The notes beneath the pieces are model-generated. The model was not told the origin of the DNA, did no database searches, and worked only from the letters and a program-made list of their open reading frames with translations. This document shows positions 13,001 through 23,176 of a DNA stretch of 64,000 bases, one piece after another. The DNA lies in assembly GCF_905475395.1 (NCBI RefSeq), contig NC_058339.1, forward strand, positions 10,734,001 through 10,798,000. The letters are read 5' to 3'. The DNA comes from Chrysoperla carnea. Taxonomy: Eukaryota > Arthropoda > Insecta > Neuroptera > Chrysopidae. The first letter of the stretch is position 1; every line of letters begins with the position of its first letter. A program made the translations under genes and the position numbers.

Positions 13001-14742
13001 ATGAGAAAACTATTTTTAAAAGAGGTCTATTTGGTTTAAAGCAAAATTTTTAAGTTTTAACCCCCGCGCTGTAAGGGGGAAGGGGTGTATGGAATAAATG
13101 TATCTTAAAAAATTTTAAAAAGAGGTCAAAATAGTTTAAAATGCTAAAGTAACCCAAAATTTTAGATGCTTTTATTAATATAGCACTTTTTACAACACCC
13201 ACCCCTTCCCCTCCCGCTTTCATATTTTTTGCAAATTCAAAATTTTTATGACGTATAAAGGTGTTTTTGGGGTCGCTGATCTCGAATTTTGCAATAGATT
13301 ATCAAAAACAATTGTAATATTTTTAGGGGGTGTACTTATTTGGGCCAAAAGTTCGAGATCAGCGCCCCCAAAACCCCTTCATACGTCATAAAAATTTTGA
13401 ATTTGCAAAAAATATGAAAGCGGGAGGGGAAGTGGTGGATGTTGTAAAAAGTGCTATATTAATAAAAGCATCTAAAATTTTGGGTTACTTTAGCATTTTA
13501 AACTATTTTGACCTCTTTTTAAAATCTTTTAAGATACATTTATTCCATACACCCCTTCCCCCTTACAGCGCGGGGGTTAAAACTTAAAAATTTTGCTTTA
13601 AACCAAATAGACCTCTTTTAAAAATAGTTTTCTCATGCCAAAGCAAAAAACACCCCCCAAAGCCAGTCCATACACCCCCCAAACAATTATTTCCAGAAAG
13701 TGTTAAATTTTCCGTTTTTCGCAAAAATATGGATCAAGGAGTCATTTTACGGGTAAGCCACTTATTATAAAATCGAAAGATAATAAAAAATGCTACAATT
13801 TAAAAAAAAATTTAACCTCGTAGGACAAAATGGCATAAAATGGCAGCCATTTTAAACAATTCCCTAAATTGGAAATTTTGGCCGAACTATTTAACGGATT
13901 TCGCTAAAATTTTAACCGAAAGTTGTAAGTAATAAAACCTACTATTGATATTAGTTTCATTAAAATCAATCGAATATTTTTCAAGTTATAGTCAAATGAA
14001 CTGTTTTACCATATGTATGTATACATATATATATAACTGGGAGGGGAAGAGACGAAACCCCACCAAAAAATTATGAGGAGTAGTTCTTAAAATGGACTAC
14101 AAACCTACCAAATTTGGATATGCACCGATGCCTCCTTTTGCGAATATAAAATAAAAATGATAAAATTTCTGAAAAAAATTTCATTTTTGACGCCATTTTG
14201 TTTTTTAAACATGTTGCACCACTCCGGGAAAGTAAAAAATTTAAAAAAATACTTATTTTGATGTGAAAAGAAAAACCCCAAAGTTTCACTGCTCGAACTT
14301 TTAATCCATACAGAAGGCGTAATTTCACTCTACTATAGAGCAAAGTACGACTTATATTAAACTAACGAAAGTATACAATCAGCCTCGACAATTTCCGAAT
14401 TTAATATTTTTTTGCTTACACTTTTACTCTCGTGATGAGAGAAATTCTTACAATTTTTGAAGGACTTTAAAAAAAATTGTTTTTTAAACTGTAGATAGGT
14501 TGAAAAAATCTGATATTTAAATCAAGCGTGAGCAAAATGCTCATAACACGAGTGCTGACGGGTTAAAAATACACTTGTCATCAAAATAATTTCCACTTTC
14601 TTGTTAAGTATTATGTTATTTAAATATATATATTTTTTTAAATTTACAGGATTGTCATCGATTCGCTAAAAACATTGAAAAAGCATTAGCTGATATGAAA
14701 ACGCTATTTTTAGATCACAAACGATCGCAAGGTACTAAATAA
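3839..14742 (+). CDS. CPT1: Carnitine O-palmitoyltransferase 1 (whole gene model)
   Basis: Transfers long-chain acyl groups from CoA to carnitine at the outer mitochondrial membrane, the gate to beta-oxidation. Coding exons: 3865-4005, 4706-4842, 5065-5341, 5819-6339, 6782-7094, 7627-7652, then 8587-8652 (7a) or 8889-8951 (7b), 11265-12009, 14650-14742. All junctions are GT-AG and phases close exactly, giving 772 (7a) or 771 (7b) residues, the usual CPT1 length (about 773 in mammals). Seen: N-terminal [13 protein letters not shown], two membrane segments (about 59-75 and 99-119), catalytic His470 in NAEHSW, acyltransferase motifs [24 protein letters not shown] and [13 protein letters not shown]. 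The 5' end of the exon at 3839 follows an AG acceptor, so an untranslated first exon lies upstream and was not found. Two AATAAA signals follow the stop (14758 and 15868); which is used is unknown. Only CPT1-type enzymes carry this two-pass N-terminus, which excludes CPT2 and carnitine acetyltransferase. Confidence 0.96.
4706..4842 (+). CDS. CPT1: CPT1 exon 2, first membrane segment
   Basis: Runs from TTTTTAG to GTAAGT, 137 bases. It encodes [20 protein letters not shown] and the hydrophobic run IVMAVHF, matching the first transmembrane helix after the GVYPA motif of CPT1. It ends in phase 2 and joins exon 3 to make a Ser codon. Confidence 0.93.
5065..5341 (+). CDS. CPT1: CPT1 exon 3, second membrane segment
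   Basis: Runs from CTTTCAG to GTAAGT, 277 bases. The hydrophobic run [17 protein letters not shown] (about 100-116) is the second membrane helix. [16 protein letters not shown] follows, then [19 protein letters not shown], the conserved linker into the catalytic domain. Confidence 0.94.
5819..6339 (+). CDS. CPT1: CPT1 exon 4, catalytic domain start
   Basis: Runs from TTTTTAG to GTAAGT, 521 bases. It holds [49 protein letters not shown] and [13 protein letters not shown], all strongly conserved CPT1 blocks. The frame stays open until the donor; the open frame beyond 6340 is intron. Confidence 0.95.
6782..7094 (+). CDS. CPT1: CPT1 exon 5
   Basis: Runs from TTTTTAG to GTAAGT, 313 bases. It contains [36 protein letters not shown], and [19 protein letters not shown], the stretch just before the catalytic histidine. 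Confidence 0.95.
7440..7523. repeat. Short inverted repeat in CPT1 intron 6 region
   Basis: GACGTCAGTTGGCTGTGTAA is matched in inverse by TTACACAGCCGTATGACGT with a loop of about 45 bases. It lies between exon 5 and exon 6; probably a tiny foldback element. Confidence 0.6.
7627..7652 (+). CDS. CPT1: CPT1 exon 6, 26-base microexon with catalytic His
   Basis: Bounded by CTTTTAG and GTAAGC, only 26 bases. It encodes IGFNAEHS and two bases of the Trp codon. The His is residue 470 here, in the position of the general base of CPT1 by family alignment (His473 in rat CPT1A). It joins in frame to either 7a or 7b. Confidence 0.92.
8075..8281. mobile_element. Near-perfect palindromic MITE, 207 bases
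   Basis: CAATAGGGAATAT begins it and the inverse ends it; the arms match almost fully up to a centre near 8178. It lies between exon 6 and exon 7a of CPT1. A half copy is at 17420-17531. Confidence 0.82.
8587..8652 (+). CDS. CPT1: CPT1 alternative exon 7a (66 bases)
   Basis: Bounded by TTCTAG and GTAATT. It encodes [14 protein letters not shown] followed by MEEAMHNR. Phase and junction codons are the same as 7b, so using both would give W-ADA...R-ADA... and a duplicated segment; mutually exclusive use is inferred. It is one codon longer than 7b. Alternative exon use in CPT1 is known in Drosophila (withered), with changed kinetics. Confidence 0.88.
8889..8951 (+). CDS. CPT1: CPT1 alternative exon 7b (63 bases)
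   Basis: Bounded by TTCGTAG and GTAATT. It encodes [20 protein letters not shown] and an Arg split with exon 8. ADAP...HLWEYV is closer to the vertebrate sequence than 7a, so this is probably the ancestral form. Confidence 0.9.
9105..10044. repeat. 940-base hairpin (foldback) element
   Basis: The arms (about 9105-9530 and 9620-10044) are inverse copies: CTGGAAAAAATTACAATA at the left end, TATTGTAATTTTTTCCAG at the right. The loop is about 90 bases. There is no transposase and no clear target-site duplication. Confidence 0.88.
10787..11123. mobile_element. hAT-like MITE
   Basis: The left end CAGTGGTATAGCTCGCC and the inverse of the right end CAGGGGCGTAGCTACCGCC are related inverted termini of hAT type (CAG start). 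The flanking 8-mers match poorly, so it is old. Confidence 0.5.
11265..12009 (+). CDS. CPT1: CPT1 exon 8, main catalytic exon
   Basis: Runs from ATTTAG to GTAAGT, 745 bases. The coding part starts upstream of the first Met, with [20 protein letters not shown]. It holds [64 protein letters not shown] and [16 protein letters not shown], the carnitine and CoA-site motifs of the acyltransferase family. Confidence 0.96.
12096..14562. mobile_element. TTAA-flanked element (piggyBac-like, non-autonomous) in CPT1 intron 8
   Basis: It is flanked by TTAA at 12092-12095 and 14563-14566. The termini CCCGTCATTACTCG and, inverted, CCCGTCAGCACTCG match, which is the TTAA-CCC layout of piggyBac elements. About 475 bases belong to this element; the rest is the nested 2-kb palindrome. 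Matching right ends occur near 47.8, 53.16 and 56.68 kb. Confidence 0.7.
12321..14312. repeat. 2-kb near-perfect palindrome
   Basis: The left arm 12321-13290 and right arm 13350-14312 are inverse copies, with the centre near 13318 and a spacer of about 60 bases. Both ends read CTGT..ATGGATTAAAAG. Each arm holds the same open frame (12267-12566 and its mirror 14071-14343), which is an effect of the duplication; I recognise no protein in it. Confidence 0.93.
14650..14742 (+). CDS. CPT1: CPT1 last coding exon
   Basis: Runs from TTTACAG to the TAA at 14740. It encodes [20 protein letters not shown] and a short basic tail ending QGTK. The preceding 2.6-kb intron is mostly transposable elements. 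Confidence 0.9.
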   Translation, partial: DCHRFAKNIEKALADMKTLFLDHKRSQGTK

Positions 14743-14999
14743 ATCACAAAAACTGTAAATAAATACAGTGAAAGTTTATAAAAATACAAAAAATAGGAAG
14801 TAGGAAGAAAAAGGATAATTTCTAACGATGTAAATATTTCCAAATTGATGGAATTTATTTGTTTGTTCGTTAAGTGTTATAAAATTTTTATGTTTTATTA
14901 GAAATATTTTTTAAAAAAATATTGCAAAGCATAATTTAGGGTTTTTTTTTCAAGTGTATGGTGATTTTTTATGTTCAATTATTGTTTGTTTAACTGTCG

Positions 15000-15485
15000 C
15001 AGGGGCGGATTTACGAATTTGCCGCCCATAGGCAGGCATCAAAGTGCCGCCTTTTTTTATAAACAAAGATCGTTTTTATTTATTTGGAAATTGAAAAATA
15101 TTCAATTTCTCTTCTTTCTCTTTTCTTAATTTAGAGTACTGATACCCGCTTAGTCGTTGTCTACCGTCATTCATTTTAAACGATTCAAATACTTCAGTAC
15201 AGTCTCTGACATGGTACAGTTGACCAAAACAAGATGTAAGGTTAGGTTATAGTATTTCTGAGAAACGTTCTAAAACTTCTAGGATAGTGACATTCGCGAA
15301 CATAGTGACTAGATATAGTTTAAGTGAAGTGACGACGTTTTCAAATGATTGTTTCACGCAAAATTGACTAAAATTGAATTGACATTTTTACATTTTTATT
15401 AAACAAAAAAATTTTTAATAATTGAAACGAATCTTTTGCCGCCGTAGGCACAGGCCTACTTTGCCTACGTATAAATCCACCCCTG
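15000..15485. mobile_element. hAT-like MITE downstream of CPT1
   Basis: Inverted ends CAGGGGCGGATTTA and CAGGGGTGGATTTA. Flanking 8-bp duplication AACTGTCG/AACTGTTG at 14992-14999 and 15486-15493. 486 bases; non-coding. It may lie in the CPT1 3' UTR if the 15868 poly(A) signal is used. Confidence 0.82.
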
Positions 15486-16436
15486 AACTGTTGCTACTAA
15501 AAACTTTCTTTTTATTTCTCAATGATCATTTAAAATTAAATTATTTGGTAAAATGTAGATGTAATCACAGTGGTGTTCCTTGGTTTATTATTCCTCAATA
15601 CGAATTCGAAACTGTTACCAATTCATCGTATTCCAGAAAGAGTTCAAGAAAAATAATTTTATCAAAAATCAATATTATTTTATTTTTAGATTTTTACTTA
15701 GTTTTAAATTCTTGAGAATTTTCAAAATTAGTTCCCTGGTAAATGTTGCCTTGGACAGATCGCATTTTCCACTATTTACCACTGTGTGAGTGTGTGTGTA
15801 ATCATGTATTTAAAGTTTATGATTTGCAATAATTTTTATACGTTGTTATTATGCAACCTAACAATGCAATAAAAGTCAATTCACTATCAAGTTTTAAAAC
15901 AATTTTCACAATTTCAAAACAGCTTAGTTTGTATATTAGGATGATTTTTTGTTGACTTTGAGTTTAGGCTGAAATAAAAATAGAACGATACTCTGAATAA
16001 AAAATTTTCAGTTTCCGTTTCAGCCGAAACTGAGACAGATACCGAAGATTCTTATAATTAACGTTCACATTTTTTGTTAACGTGCAATAATGTACACAAT
16101 TATAATTAATTTTACGAAAAATATTTTAAGATGTTCCAACGGAGTCTTATCTACTAATAATGTAAAAATAATGACTAGTATTGATTATTAATTATAAAAA
16201 AATAAATATTGTGCCAAGAACAAAGAAATTTGATCAGTTATAGTCTTAAATTTAATATTAGATGTATATGTCAACGAAGTATTGTAATTTAAGTTAGGGC
16301 TAGTTGGAACAACTAGTTGGTCTGGGTCGAGTTTAACGAGTGTTCCAGTAAGATTTAAATTTGAATTTCAAATAAACAGTGGTTTGTAAACACTTGGAAA
16401 TTATGTAAGGAACAACACACCCCGTAAATGGTGAAA

Positions 16437-16790
16437 TTTGTATACCCTATATATGAAATATATCACAGTATATTAAGTTTAGTCCCAAGCTCGTAACGCC
16501 TAGAAATATTGATGCTACAAACAAAATTTTGATATAGGTGTTCATAAAATCCTCTAATTAGTTCATTTTCATCTGTCCGTCCGTCATCATGATAACACAA
16601 AATCGAAAAGAGATATCGAGCTGATCTTTTTATAGCATTCTCAGGACGTAAAAAGTGAATTTGAGTTCGTAAATGAGCAACATAGATCTTCATCTTTCAA
16701 ACCGTAATAGATAGAACAAAAGTTTAAAAGTAAAAAATTATTCCATATAAAAAAATAAACAACTTTTGTTTAAAACACAGTCACAACATC
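16437..16790 (+). repeat. Dispersed repeat family D, copy 1
   Basis: Begins TATACCCTATATATGAAATA and carries the shared blocks TTTAGTCCCAAGCTCGTAAC, GTGTTCATAAAATC, CAGGACGTAAAAAGTGA and GATAGAACAAAAGTTTAAA. Non-coding. Confidence 0.85.
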
Positions 16791-17419
16791 AATGATAGAT
16801 TGTCAAAAAATAAATACATAACTTTTGAAATTGTGAAATATTTAATCTCGCATTATAAATTGCATTTAGTAAAAAAAAAGGTGTTTTTTTAAAATAGAGA
16901 ATTGACTACTACTTTAAATGGTATTTTTTTTAAGATATAGTGAGATATTGGCCATTATCTTACAAATGATGGTGCTCTTCTTATAATTATCATCTAAAAT
17001 GTATATCAACTATGTAAAATGTCCTTTTTTTTGAACGTATTTTGAGTGACAATTAGGTATTATTATTAAATAAATTTAGTAAACATTTACAAATAAAACA
17101 AATTTTTATGCATATTATCACTCAACATAAATGTGTATTTGAAAAAGGGACACTTATTAGAATTTTATAATAATATTATTAAAAATTAAAAAAATGAAAT
17201 TGTTATTTATTTTAAACTGGAGACAATTTGTAACAAATTATAATGACTTCTGTTGCAAATAAAATAACATTAAATTGTGATAATAAGTTTTACATTTTTT
17301 TATTCCATCTACAGTGTATTATTAAGGTTTGAACGTACCCTATTAGTCCCTTGAATATTGACTATTTATTCTGATACACCCGATATAAAAGCATAAAAGA
17401 AATTTATATTATAATATAA

Positions 17420-17531
17420 TGGGGAATATTCATAAAATTTAAATTTGGTTCAAATATTTTTCTTCCGTAACTTAAATGACTGGACATTTCAACTAAACCA
17501 TTATTTTAGTAATTAATATCTTTTTAATTAC
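17420..17531 (+). mobile_element. Half copy of the 207-base palindromic MITE
   Basis: Matches the left arm of 8075-8281 (GGGAATATTCAT to TTTTAGTAATTAATATC) and then stops, so it is a truncated copy. Confidence 0.75.
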
Positions 17532-17989
17532 TTAAAATTAATTAATAAAAGTACAAATTCAGTGAGGGCATTTAAAAATTTCTAAAACGGAAATTCAAAT
17601 TTTTATACGGACGTGATATCATAGTACGGGCTTGTCAAATCTGTTGACATCCTGTATGATATTAATTACTTACATTTTATTTGGTATTTCATTAAATTAT
17701 ATTATTCTACGGCTTTTTATTAGAAAACTTAATAATAATGTGTGTAAATTTTATGTTGTAAGTTTATTTTTTTAAAGTGTAAATTATACATTGAACTGTC
17801 AAAATTTGACAGTTGTACTTATACGTCATCAACAGAGAGCGCCAAAAAACTGCGTTTAAATATCTCAAAATTATAATGTATTTTAAATATTTTTTACACT
17901 TAAATACAACATTTTTAAACAGTATTTATATTTTTTACTTTGATATAACGGTGTAAACTAAAAATATTGTCCAGTCACTCCATGAAACT

Positions 17990-18018
17990 TTAACATTCTT
18001 GAGGATCTACACATTGAT
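17990..18018 (-). CDS. TIL gene exon 3, last two cysteines
   Basis: Acceptor TTTTTTAAG, 29 bases ending in TAA. It supplies NQCVDPQEC, the terminal two cysteines the domain requires, which is strong support for the model. Confidence 0.85.
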
Positions 18019-19060
18019 CTTAAAAAAAAGAAAAATTTTAATATCTATAGAATAACACTTCTCGTAAAGATAACTTACTGTCATATTTGCGTCGTACTTG
18101 CCCATCTCTACAAAAGCACCCTACAACACATTGCTTAGTACATATTATATCTTCCCTGTAATTGTCACAAGTCTTAGGGCAAGCTGTGCCACAAGTAAGA
18201 TACACTTCACCAGAAGGACAATCATCTAGGAAAACAAGTTATTAGTTAAATAATTTTAAGTATTTAATATCTGATCCATCAAGATTTGCCATTATAGATT
18301 GGGTGTTTTTAACAGAAAAAAATGAATCGGTGGTATACGCAGTCTGCCCTTCTGAATACCTAAAATAAGGGTAGTTCCTAATGCGATGTGCGAAATTTTA
18401 GGTGATCGTAGTTGTTGCTTTTATGATGTATTGCAACGTTATTCTTTTTGAAGTAACAAAAGTAAAATTTTTGGAATAATTTTTCAAGCAAGTTTTTTAT
18501 TACTTTACAAGAAATTCATTGACATGTTGTGCTTTTATGACATGTACAATGTAGGTATAAATAAAAAAAGAGGGAATAAAGAACGTAGCAATATTATTTT
18601 TTCTCTATCTGTTACCAGGTACGAGTATGGGAGACTAAATGAATCGGTGACCTTCGTATCGTCTAACATTTGATTCTGATCAGTAATTATTGAACTTAAT
18701 TAACCTGCAGATCCAATTCATTAATAGCTATACTATGCTTAGTAAATCCTGAAAAAAATTTATTTCACTTTTTAATTACTACGCCTCCCTCCCCTACTAG
18801 GAACTACGAGGAAACTACTAAAACAAACTACTTTCTGCTCTTTCAAATAAAAACCTTTTCAAATGATCCATCACTCGATCACCTTCTTATTAAAAAAACA
18901 TACACCGCATTTGTCTATATCACCCCTCCTCTGGATCCTCGTTTGGGTAGTTAATAATTGAAAATAAAATTATTAATTTTCACTTACCACAGAATATTGT
19001 AACCAAATTAACAGATAGTATGATTAAAATTAATACGGATAAATATTGATTAAAATTCAT
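17990..19060 (-). CDS. TIL-domain (trypsin-inhibitor-like) secreted peptide, three exons
   Basis: Exons on the minus strand: 19060-18988, 18225-18079, 18018-17990; GT-AG junctions and phases close to 82 residues and TAA. The first exon is a signal peptide, MNFNQYLSVLILIILSVNLV. The mature part starts DDCPSGEVYLTCGTACPKTC and ends NQCVDPQEC. After the signal region there are exactly ten cysteines with the C-x-C pair GCFC and a final C-x5-C, the pattern of the TIL family (five disulfides, often inhibitors of serine proteases or coagulation and venom components). A further Cys lies near the signal cleavage site. The reactive-site loop would lie around the fifth Cys (IICTKQC). Function as a protease inhibitor is inferred from the fold; the target is unknown. 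No exon exceeds 150 bases, so ORF scans miss it. Confidence 0.87.
18079..18225 (-). CDS. TIL gene exon 2, eight of ten cysteines
   Basis: Acceptor TTCCTAG, donor A|GTAAGT, 147 bases. It carries CPSGEVYLTCGTACPKTC, DNYREDIICTKQC and VVGCFCRDGQVRR. Confidence 0.88.
18988..19060 (-). CDS. TIL gene exon 1, signal peptide
   Basis: ATG at 19060, 24 codons plus one base, donor G|GTAAGT. The hydrophobic core is LSVLILIILSVNLVTIF. Confidence 0.82.
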
Positions 19061-22000
19061 TGTTTAATATATTGTTTTTTATTCAATTATAATTAGAACA
19101 TGCAATTTTACTGGAAAATTGTTAATTGATACCTAAACATAGGTAAGTTGATTTTTATTTTATATGTAAAATTTGTCGTGATAAATAAAAAAATAGTTAA
19201 ATCCGTTTTTATCCGTTTATCCATTTTAATTTTATCCATTTTATTGTCATGATTTATTTTTATTGGATTTCGCATAAATTTTTAGTTATGAATATACCAT
19301 TAATATTTTTAATTGCGAATTTACATGTTTTGCTTTATATAATCATCACTTTGGGGATAATTATTCCCAAAAGGATAAGGATTCGAACAGGATTAAGGAT
19401 AAGGGATCCCAAAATGGTTGTAAGAAAATACACTGCTCGATTTCTTAAATGAAGCTACCGTGATTCCAAATTATTGACTAGAAAAAATAGCTGGATATCT
19501 TTGCAGATACAAAACAACTACAAATAAAAGTTTTAGGAAAGCAATAAAAAAAAGCACATTTTGAGTTCATGGCACATTCAAGGGAGTGTTTTTAACTCTC
19601 GAACCAAAAAAAGAGGAATGTTAAAAGTTTGACCACTATGTGTGTGTGTCTGTGGCATCGTAACACCTAAACGAATGAACTGATTTTGATTGTTTTTTTT
19701 CTGAAAGGTAATTTAATGAAGAGTGTTCTTAGGTATGGTCCAAGAAAATTCGGTTCATTTTGGAAGATCTGCAAGGTAAAAGCAGGGGTGTTTTAAATTT
19801 TGCAAATTTCACTTTAAATAAGGAGTCAATAAAGAGATGCTTACTTACCTTAATCTTAATATCAAGCCTCTACAAAATGTTTAAAGTGGGGAGGGGGGAT
19901 AACTCGCAGAATTAATTTAATGAAAAATAGTGACTGAATACATTTTGACATAATAAAATGCTGTTTTCTTACTCGAAAAAACAGTTTTATGTTTTTATTG
20001 ACTTTATGTCCTAACATAATGAACAAAAGTTTGATTTTCCCAGTGAAGTGGCGATTAAGTATAGATAGTTAAAAAATAAAACTAACAAAATATTGAAAAA
20101 ATTGTAATTTATTTAATTGAAATAAAAATAACAATATAGATTGTTTTTTTCTTCTTTAAAAACAATATTAATTACATAATTTATCCCGTATTTAACCGTA
20201 AATACAAAAAGATTATAAGATTTTCATTTCTATTACAAATGCATTATTATATAATATTTACAAATATTTGTTTAGTTAAAAATTATAACGTTAACATGTT
20301 TTATACAAATTGTTTTACAAGAAACTTAAAAATGGTGTTGGTTCGATTGGTGCTTTTAAAGGTGTTCGCTTTCGTTTTTACATTTACTATAAAAAATATA
20401 GATGTTAACACCACTTTTACGTTTCGAAAACATAAGAATAATATAGAAAGCTTTTAACATTGATTCATTAAAGATATGTTTCCATAATGGATCAACAATT
20501 TATGTTCAAATATTTTCTATCGTGATAATCTTGGATATAGTCCAATTGTCCAAAAATATAAAATTTTTAAATATCATTTTAAACAAAAAAAAGAAATCAA
20601 ACGAAGGGGTTATTAAAATTTTTGAGCTTCACGTTTGGTGGTAAATATTTAAAATCATTTGGTGCAACGGTACAAGTGCGAAAAATTATGTTGAATGCAA
20701 ACACCAGAGGTCAACACTGATATCGTTTTTATTACGCATTAATTAAAGTTCGAATTATTTTCGATAGAAGGGCTGCAAAACTTGTTGCAGTTCCAATCCC
20801 TTTATAATGTGTAGTGCTGCCGTTACACGACGAAAACATCCTGTATGTTATAAATAGGAAAAAGATATTTCTTCAAATTTGATAAATAGATTGGTTGCCA
20901 TAAACAATTTTATAGCCTGAAGATGGGAGTAATATTTAGAAAACTACGTATCTTGAGGACAACAAAATTGCAACACAATCAGGTATGTATCAGATATATT
21001 TGGTAGTTGTAAAATACATATTTTAATATGTGTTTTAATGCCACCAAATATATCTGATGTACATCAAAGTGTTGCAATTGAATTTTTCGCAAGTATACTT
21101 CATTTAAATCTACGCTGAAAGAAGTCAAGACAACATTCAGCGGAAAAGGTAAGAAACGAAACTAACAAGATTCATTATATCTCGAAAACACACTCTTTAC
21201 AAATTCATTCAGTCCTTGGAATCGCATCAAATATATTTATTTTCAAGGAGTTTGTTAGATTTTTAAATGTCGCTTTAAGATTAGATTCTGATGGTTAAAT
21301 ATTTCTTAATTAATAGTAAATGTTAAATTTTTTGACAATTGGTCTAATTTTTTATAATTATATTTATATATACAATAACAGGTCTATGATCAGAACAAAT
21401 CTTGGAAATTGATTTGATCAAGAACAAAAATTTAGATAGGCTGCATTTAAAGTCCCTTCTTATTTTCAAAAAAAGTGAGGAACTGTATGCGTGCTAGGAA
21501 AATGTTTCTCTCTTGTTCTCAAGGCTAAAATATCTTTGCCAACATATATTCAGACCCTAGACTTGTAAGATAAAAATTTTATAACAAATATTAATTGGTA
21601 GAAAAATATTTTAATAGTAATTGTCTAGAAAGAAAGCTTTAGACTTCTACGCCTTTCTGGACAAATTCAATATTAAAATGTAAATAATAATTTTAGAATC
21701 TGACATTATTATTTTTACACTTTCTTATATATCTTTTTTTTTAATATAATCTTCATTAAGTCTCTTTTTTATTTACAATATTATTTGTGTTTTTTGTATT
21801 TCAAAAATCTAAAAGTAAAAATTTTAAACCTAAATTGTATGTAAACAAAACAAAAATTACTTTGTCTCAATTTTTAATTTACTTAAAATAGCTTTGCTGA
21901 GTTAATTTAAATGAAATTCAAACTTCGAAGAATTGCGAATCAATTTTTATGTGTAAGCAGATTAATCCTGGTGTATTTCGGTAAAAATTTTTAGTTGTTA

Positions 22001-22340
22001 TTGTAAAATTATAAGAGCTATAACGTAAGTAATCTCAATAATAGTTGAACTGCCCACCCCTATAAATATTTATGTAAATAAAAGGAAAAAATATTTTTTT
22101 CGAATGCTAGAAAAGGTATTTACAATTTGCACAACGCTTTTGACACAAATATTTAAATCAGACTAATATACAGGAAGACGCTATTAATTTTTTTTTATAT
22201 TGAAACTAATAAAAGTACAATTTAGTTTTAAAATTTTCATACAGTTTTGTTTTTCTATTTATATAAATTGAATATACTGGGTGTTCATTTTAAAACGTTA
22301 TAAAACTTAATCCTATTAAAAAAAAAAAGGTAATAGAAGT
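19061..22340. other. Intergenic stretch, TIL gene to EDEM3
   Basis: No coding exon found; A/T-rich. The only structure seen is the inverted repeat at 20963-21086. Confidence 0.55.
20963..21086. repeat. Imperfect inverted repeat
   Basis: AAAATTGCAACAC and CAGATATATTTGGT on the left are mirrored by ACCAAATATATCTG and GTGTTGCAATTGAATTTT on the right. 124 bases; MITE-like. Confidence 0.6.
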
Positions 22341-22341
22341 A

Positions 22342-22473
22342 TGTTAGAGTTTGTTCAAAACAAAGGGGCACTAAAAAAGAGAGAGTGTAGATACGAGCAC
22401 ACATACTTATACATCATACACTCTCTCTTGCTCGGTACCACTTGGTGGTTTGAACGAACGAACTCTAATATTT
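22342..22473. repeat. Short hairpin
   Basis: AGAGAGAGTGTA and TACACTCTCTCT form the inner stem; TTAGAGTTTGTTC and GAACGAACTCTAA form a looser outer stem. The overlapping open frame at 22341-22592 is not convincing as a gene. Confidence 0.5.
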
Positions 22474-23176
22474 TCTATGAATTAGGAACGACATTATTTT
22501 ATATTATGGTGCTTAGTCGAGATTTTGTTAAAGTTTTATCTCTTTTAAGAGAAATTAATTTTAAAATAGGAATTTTTGAAATGTTTCTATAAATTAATCC
22601 ATCTTCTAAGAAATACAAGAAAAAAGCAAAGACAGAAGAAAATGTGCTTTTTTGGAAAAATAAACAGCTTTGTTTAAAAACATTTTTATATAAACTCAAT
22701 GGGTTTGCCATAATTACAAAACACTCTTGTTTCTAGAATACAAAGTTTTTAACGCCCTAAAATAAACACCCAGTGAATCTAAACAGATATGTGTGATATT
22801 TATATATATACTAAATAATTTGTGACTTGTCTAGACAATTTGATTGCCTAACATTTATCACAGGTATCTTTGTTTCTCATATTTCTAGTATGAATAACTT
22901 AAAAAATTTGCAACAAAAAAAAAAGATAATCAATCATTTTGGACTTAAAATATATATAATATACATTTTTATTTAACCGGGACAATATGTACATTTCATG
23001 GACCAAGAAATTTTTATATATTTATAACGTATCCATATAATTGTGAACTAATAAATTAGCTTAAGACGTCCCTAAAACTTTGTTATACCTGTTTGGATGG
23101 AGTGTACAATTATTTTGAGTATGGAACTCGATTTCATGGATGATTTCAATAAAAATAAACTAATAAGAGTTTACAA

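Larger units (their letters stand above)
15494..17989. other. Non-coding stretch between CPT1 and the TIL gene
   Basis: Holds a copy of dispersed family D (16437-16790), a truncated MITE (17420-17531) and A/T-rich sequence. No further gene seen. Confidence 0.6.
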
